The notes under the pieces: model-generated
Database searches by the model: none
What the model saw: the letters and a program-made list of their open reading frames with translations, nothing else
Told to the model about the DNA's origin: nothing
Made by a program: the position numbers and the translations under genes
Assembly (NCBI GenBank): GCA_051654865.1
Contig: JBOFYV010000048.1
Span: forward strand, 1-40,428
Direction of reading: 5' to 3'
Length of the DNA: 40,428 nt
Origin: JBOFOR01 sp051654865
GTDB lineage: Bacteria > Bacillota > Clostridia > Peptostreptococcales > Peptostreptococcaceae
In this document: positions 39,134 to 40,428 of the stretch, piece by piece
Layout of the letters: every line of letters begins with the position of its first letter
Position numbering within the stretch: the stretch's first letter is position 1

Positions 39134-39803
39134 TCTTTACCACCTTATATCCTAGACCTCTTACCGTAACAATATTAAAGTCAGGATTGTTTTCAAAGTG
39201 CCTTCTAAGTCTATTTATATGAACATCTATAGTTTGAGTATCAGATGGACTATCTAATCCCCAAATTTCATCCATAAGCTGATTCCTTGTAAATACTTTG
39301 TTTGGATAAGATAACAGTTTATACAATAGATAGAATTCTTTTTGAGTTAGAATTGTAGATTCATTATTTCTAGTTACAGTTAAAGAATCGTAATCTAAAA
39401 CTGTACTTCCTACAATCTGTTTTTTATCGTGGACAATTTTACTTCTTCTCAATAATGCGTTTACTCTTAATATCATCTCATTAACATCAATAGGTTTTAC
39501 CATATAGTCATCAATACCAATTAAAAAACTCTTTTGTTTTGAAATAAAATCGTCTTTTGCAGTAATCATTAAAATCGGTATTTCTTCATTTATTTTTCTA
39601 ACATTTTCTGTAAATTCATAACCATCCATTTTAGGCATCATTATATCTGAAATTATTAAATCAATATGATTATTTTCTAATATATTAAAAGCCTCAACTC
39701 CATTAGTAGCAATATATATATTAAATCCTTGTTTGGATAGTACCGTATAAAATAATTTATTTAATTTATCATCATCTTCAACTAGTAAAACATTTATCAT
39801 CAT
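39123..39803 (-). CDS. OmpR-family response regulator of the exporter-linked system
   Basis: 226 residues. Receiver with Asp53 (IISDIMMPKMDG), Thr80 and Lys102 (VKPI in place of TKPF). Winged helix about 125-222, ending VRGLGYKVV. Two adjacent ATGs are possible: AAGGAG lies 4 bases before the first (39803) and 7 before the second (39800). The second is slightly better placed. The nearby 11-bp repeats are its probable target. Confidence 0.93.
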   Translation of the reverse strand: MMINVLLVEDDDKLNKLFYTVLSKQGFNIYIATNGVEAFNILENNHIDLIISDIMMPKMDGYEFTENVRKINEEIPILMITAKDDFISKQKSFLIGIDDYMVKPIDVNEMILRVNALLRRSKIVHDKKQIVGSTVLDYDSLTVTRNNESTILTQKEFYLLYKLLSYPNKVFTRNQLMDEIWGLDSPSDTQTIDVHINRLRRHFENNPDFNIVTVRGLGYKVVKNEK

Positions 39804-39876
39804 CGTTCTCCTTTTTTATTTTAATTATATTAGATTATGACTATGAGTCAATATTTATAAACTTAAAAGAAAAAAG

Positions 39877-39920
39877 TTCATCTTTAGTTCATCTTTAATT
39901 AATCTTTAGTTAATTTTTCT
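39877..39920 (+). promoter_or_regulatory. Array of four 11-bp repeats before the ABC exporter
   Basis: Units TTCATCTTTAG (39877), TTCATCTTTAA (39888), TTAATCTTTAG (39899) and a fourth, weaker TTAATTTTTCT (39910) follow one another without gaps. The period of 11 bp fits two OmpR-type dimers side by side. The array ends where a -35 box would lie for the TATAAG at 39936-39941, so it fits activation of the exporter. Confidence 0.75.
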
Positions 39921-39974
39921 TTAATAAAATAGCTTTATAAGATTAACAAAGAAATATAGAAAGGAAGAATTAAA

Positions 39975-40428
39975 ATGCTAAAAATCTTAAAATATTTAAC
40001 TAAAAAAGACTGGTTCTTTGTACTTTGTAGTTTTGTATTTATAGTAGCTCAAGTATACCTTGATCTAAAATTACCAGATTACATGTCTGAAATAACAAAA
40101 CTTGTACAAACACCAAATAGTGAAATGAGTGAAATCCTACGTGCTGGAGGCTATATGTTATTGTGTGCACTAGGTAGTTTGGTAGCTGCCTTTATAGTAG
40201 GATACTTTGCAGCAATAATAGCTTCAAATTTATCTTGGAGACTTCGTTCTAATTTATATGATAAAGTAGAATGTTTCTCAATGGCAGAAATAAATAAATT
40301 TTCTACAGCTAGTTTAATAACACGCTCAACAAATGATATAACTCAAGTTCAAAATATTGTAGCTATGGGACTTCAATTAATAATAAAAGCTCCAATTACT
40401 GCAGTATGGGCTGTATGCAAAATACTCG
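39975..40428 (+). CDS. ABC exporter half-transporter, N-terminal part (cut by window edge)
   Basis: 151 codons are visible from the ATG at 39975 (AAAGGAAG 6 bases upstream). The protein begins MLKILKYLTKKDWFFVL and contains type IV exporter helices at about 15-35, 60-90 and 135-150. The coupling segment ECFSMAEINKFSTASLITRSTNDITQVQ is characteristic of heterodimeric multidrug exporters such as BmrC/BmrD. The ATPase domain lies beyond the window. A partner gene probably follows. Confidence 0.9.
   Translation, partial: MLKILKYLTKKDWFFVLCSFVFIVAQVYLDLKLPDYMSEITKLVQTPNSEMSEILRAGGYMLLCALGSLVAAFIVGYFAAIIASNLSWRLRSNLYDKVECFSMAEINKFSTASLITRSTNDITQVQNIVAMGLQLIIKAPITAVWAVCKIL

Noticed and set aside
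39877..39920. CRISPR-like or satellite repeats
   Set aside because: Units are 11 bp, contiguous, few and located at a promoter, which fits regulator half-sites rather than spacers and repeats.

Overview
The base composition is very low in GC, the ribosome-binding sites are strong AGGAGG types, several starts are TTG or GTG, and intrinsic terminators are frequent. With the protein families seen (Lac-type PTS, Opp system, YtrA-like operon, DUF3793, LIVCS carrier, many two-component systems), this points to a clostridial Firmicute, most likely Peptostreptococcaceae (Clostridioides, Paraclostridium or Romboutsia neighbourhood). That placement is inference. The window looks chromosomal: I found no rRNA, tRNA, CRISPR array, insertion sequence or phage genes.

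Layout. 1-1.3 kb: a histidine kinase cut by the window edge and its OmpR-type regulator. 1.6-1.9 kb: a small DUF898-like membrane protein. 2.0-9.7 kb: a chitobiose-type (chb) PTS locus read right to left. In order of transcription it holds GntR2, EIIB, EIIC2, GntR1, a collapsed EIIB remnant, EIIC1, a GH4 6-phospho-glycosidase, a ChbG-type deacetylase and EIIA. The GntR/EIIB/EIIC block has been tandemly duplicated, and one EIIB copy has lost its middle. Three promoters carry palindromic ATGTATATACAT operators spaced 39-40 bp. 9.9-11.6 kb: a BrnQ-type carrier preceded by a leader that encodes a 22-residue peptide ending in Tyr-Tyr-Phe-Ser-Tyr-Trp-Arg, followed by mutually exclusive RNA hairpins and two terminator hairpins.

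11.7-13.6 kb: an autoregulated YtrA-type GntR plus ABC transporter operon. 13.6-17.9 kb: an anchored coiled-coil protein, a lipoprotein, ferritin, an unlisted 45-residue membrane peptide, a YjdF-like membrane protein, a UPF0178 protein and a DUF3793 protein behind two Fur boxes. 18.0-21.2 kb: an aldo/keto reductase with a MerR-type promoter, diverging from a pair of radical SAM genes of unknown product. 21.3-27.0 kb: an oppABCDF oligopeptide importer. 27.3-29.9 kb: an alpha/beta hydrolase and a YjeM-type amino acid permease. 30.0-36.4 kb: two fused ATPase-permease (MacB-like) transporter genes followed by a response regulator and kinase, resembling antimicrobial-peptide or cell-envelope-stress modules. 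36.6-37.8 kb: an aldo/keto-reductase-like ferredoxin protein. 38.1-40.4 kb: a second two-component system diverging from an ABC exporter whose promoter carries an array of 11-bp repeats.

The most unusual elements are the aromatic-rich leader peptide and switchable RNA before brnQ, the uncharacterised radical SAM pair, and the duplicated chb module with its deleted EIIB.
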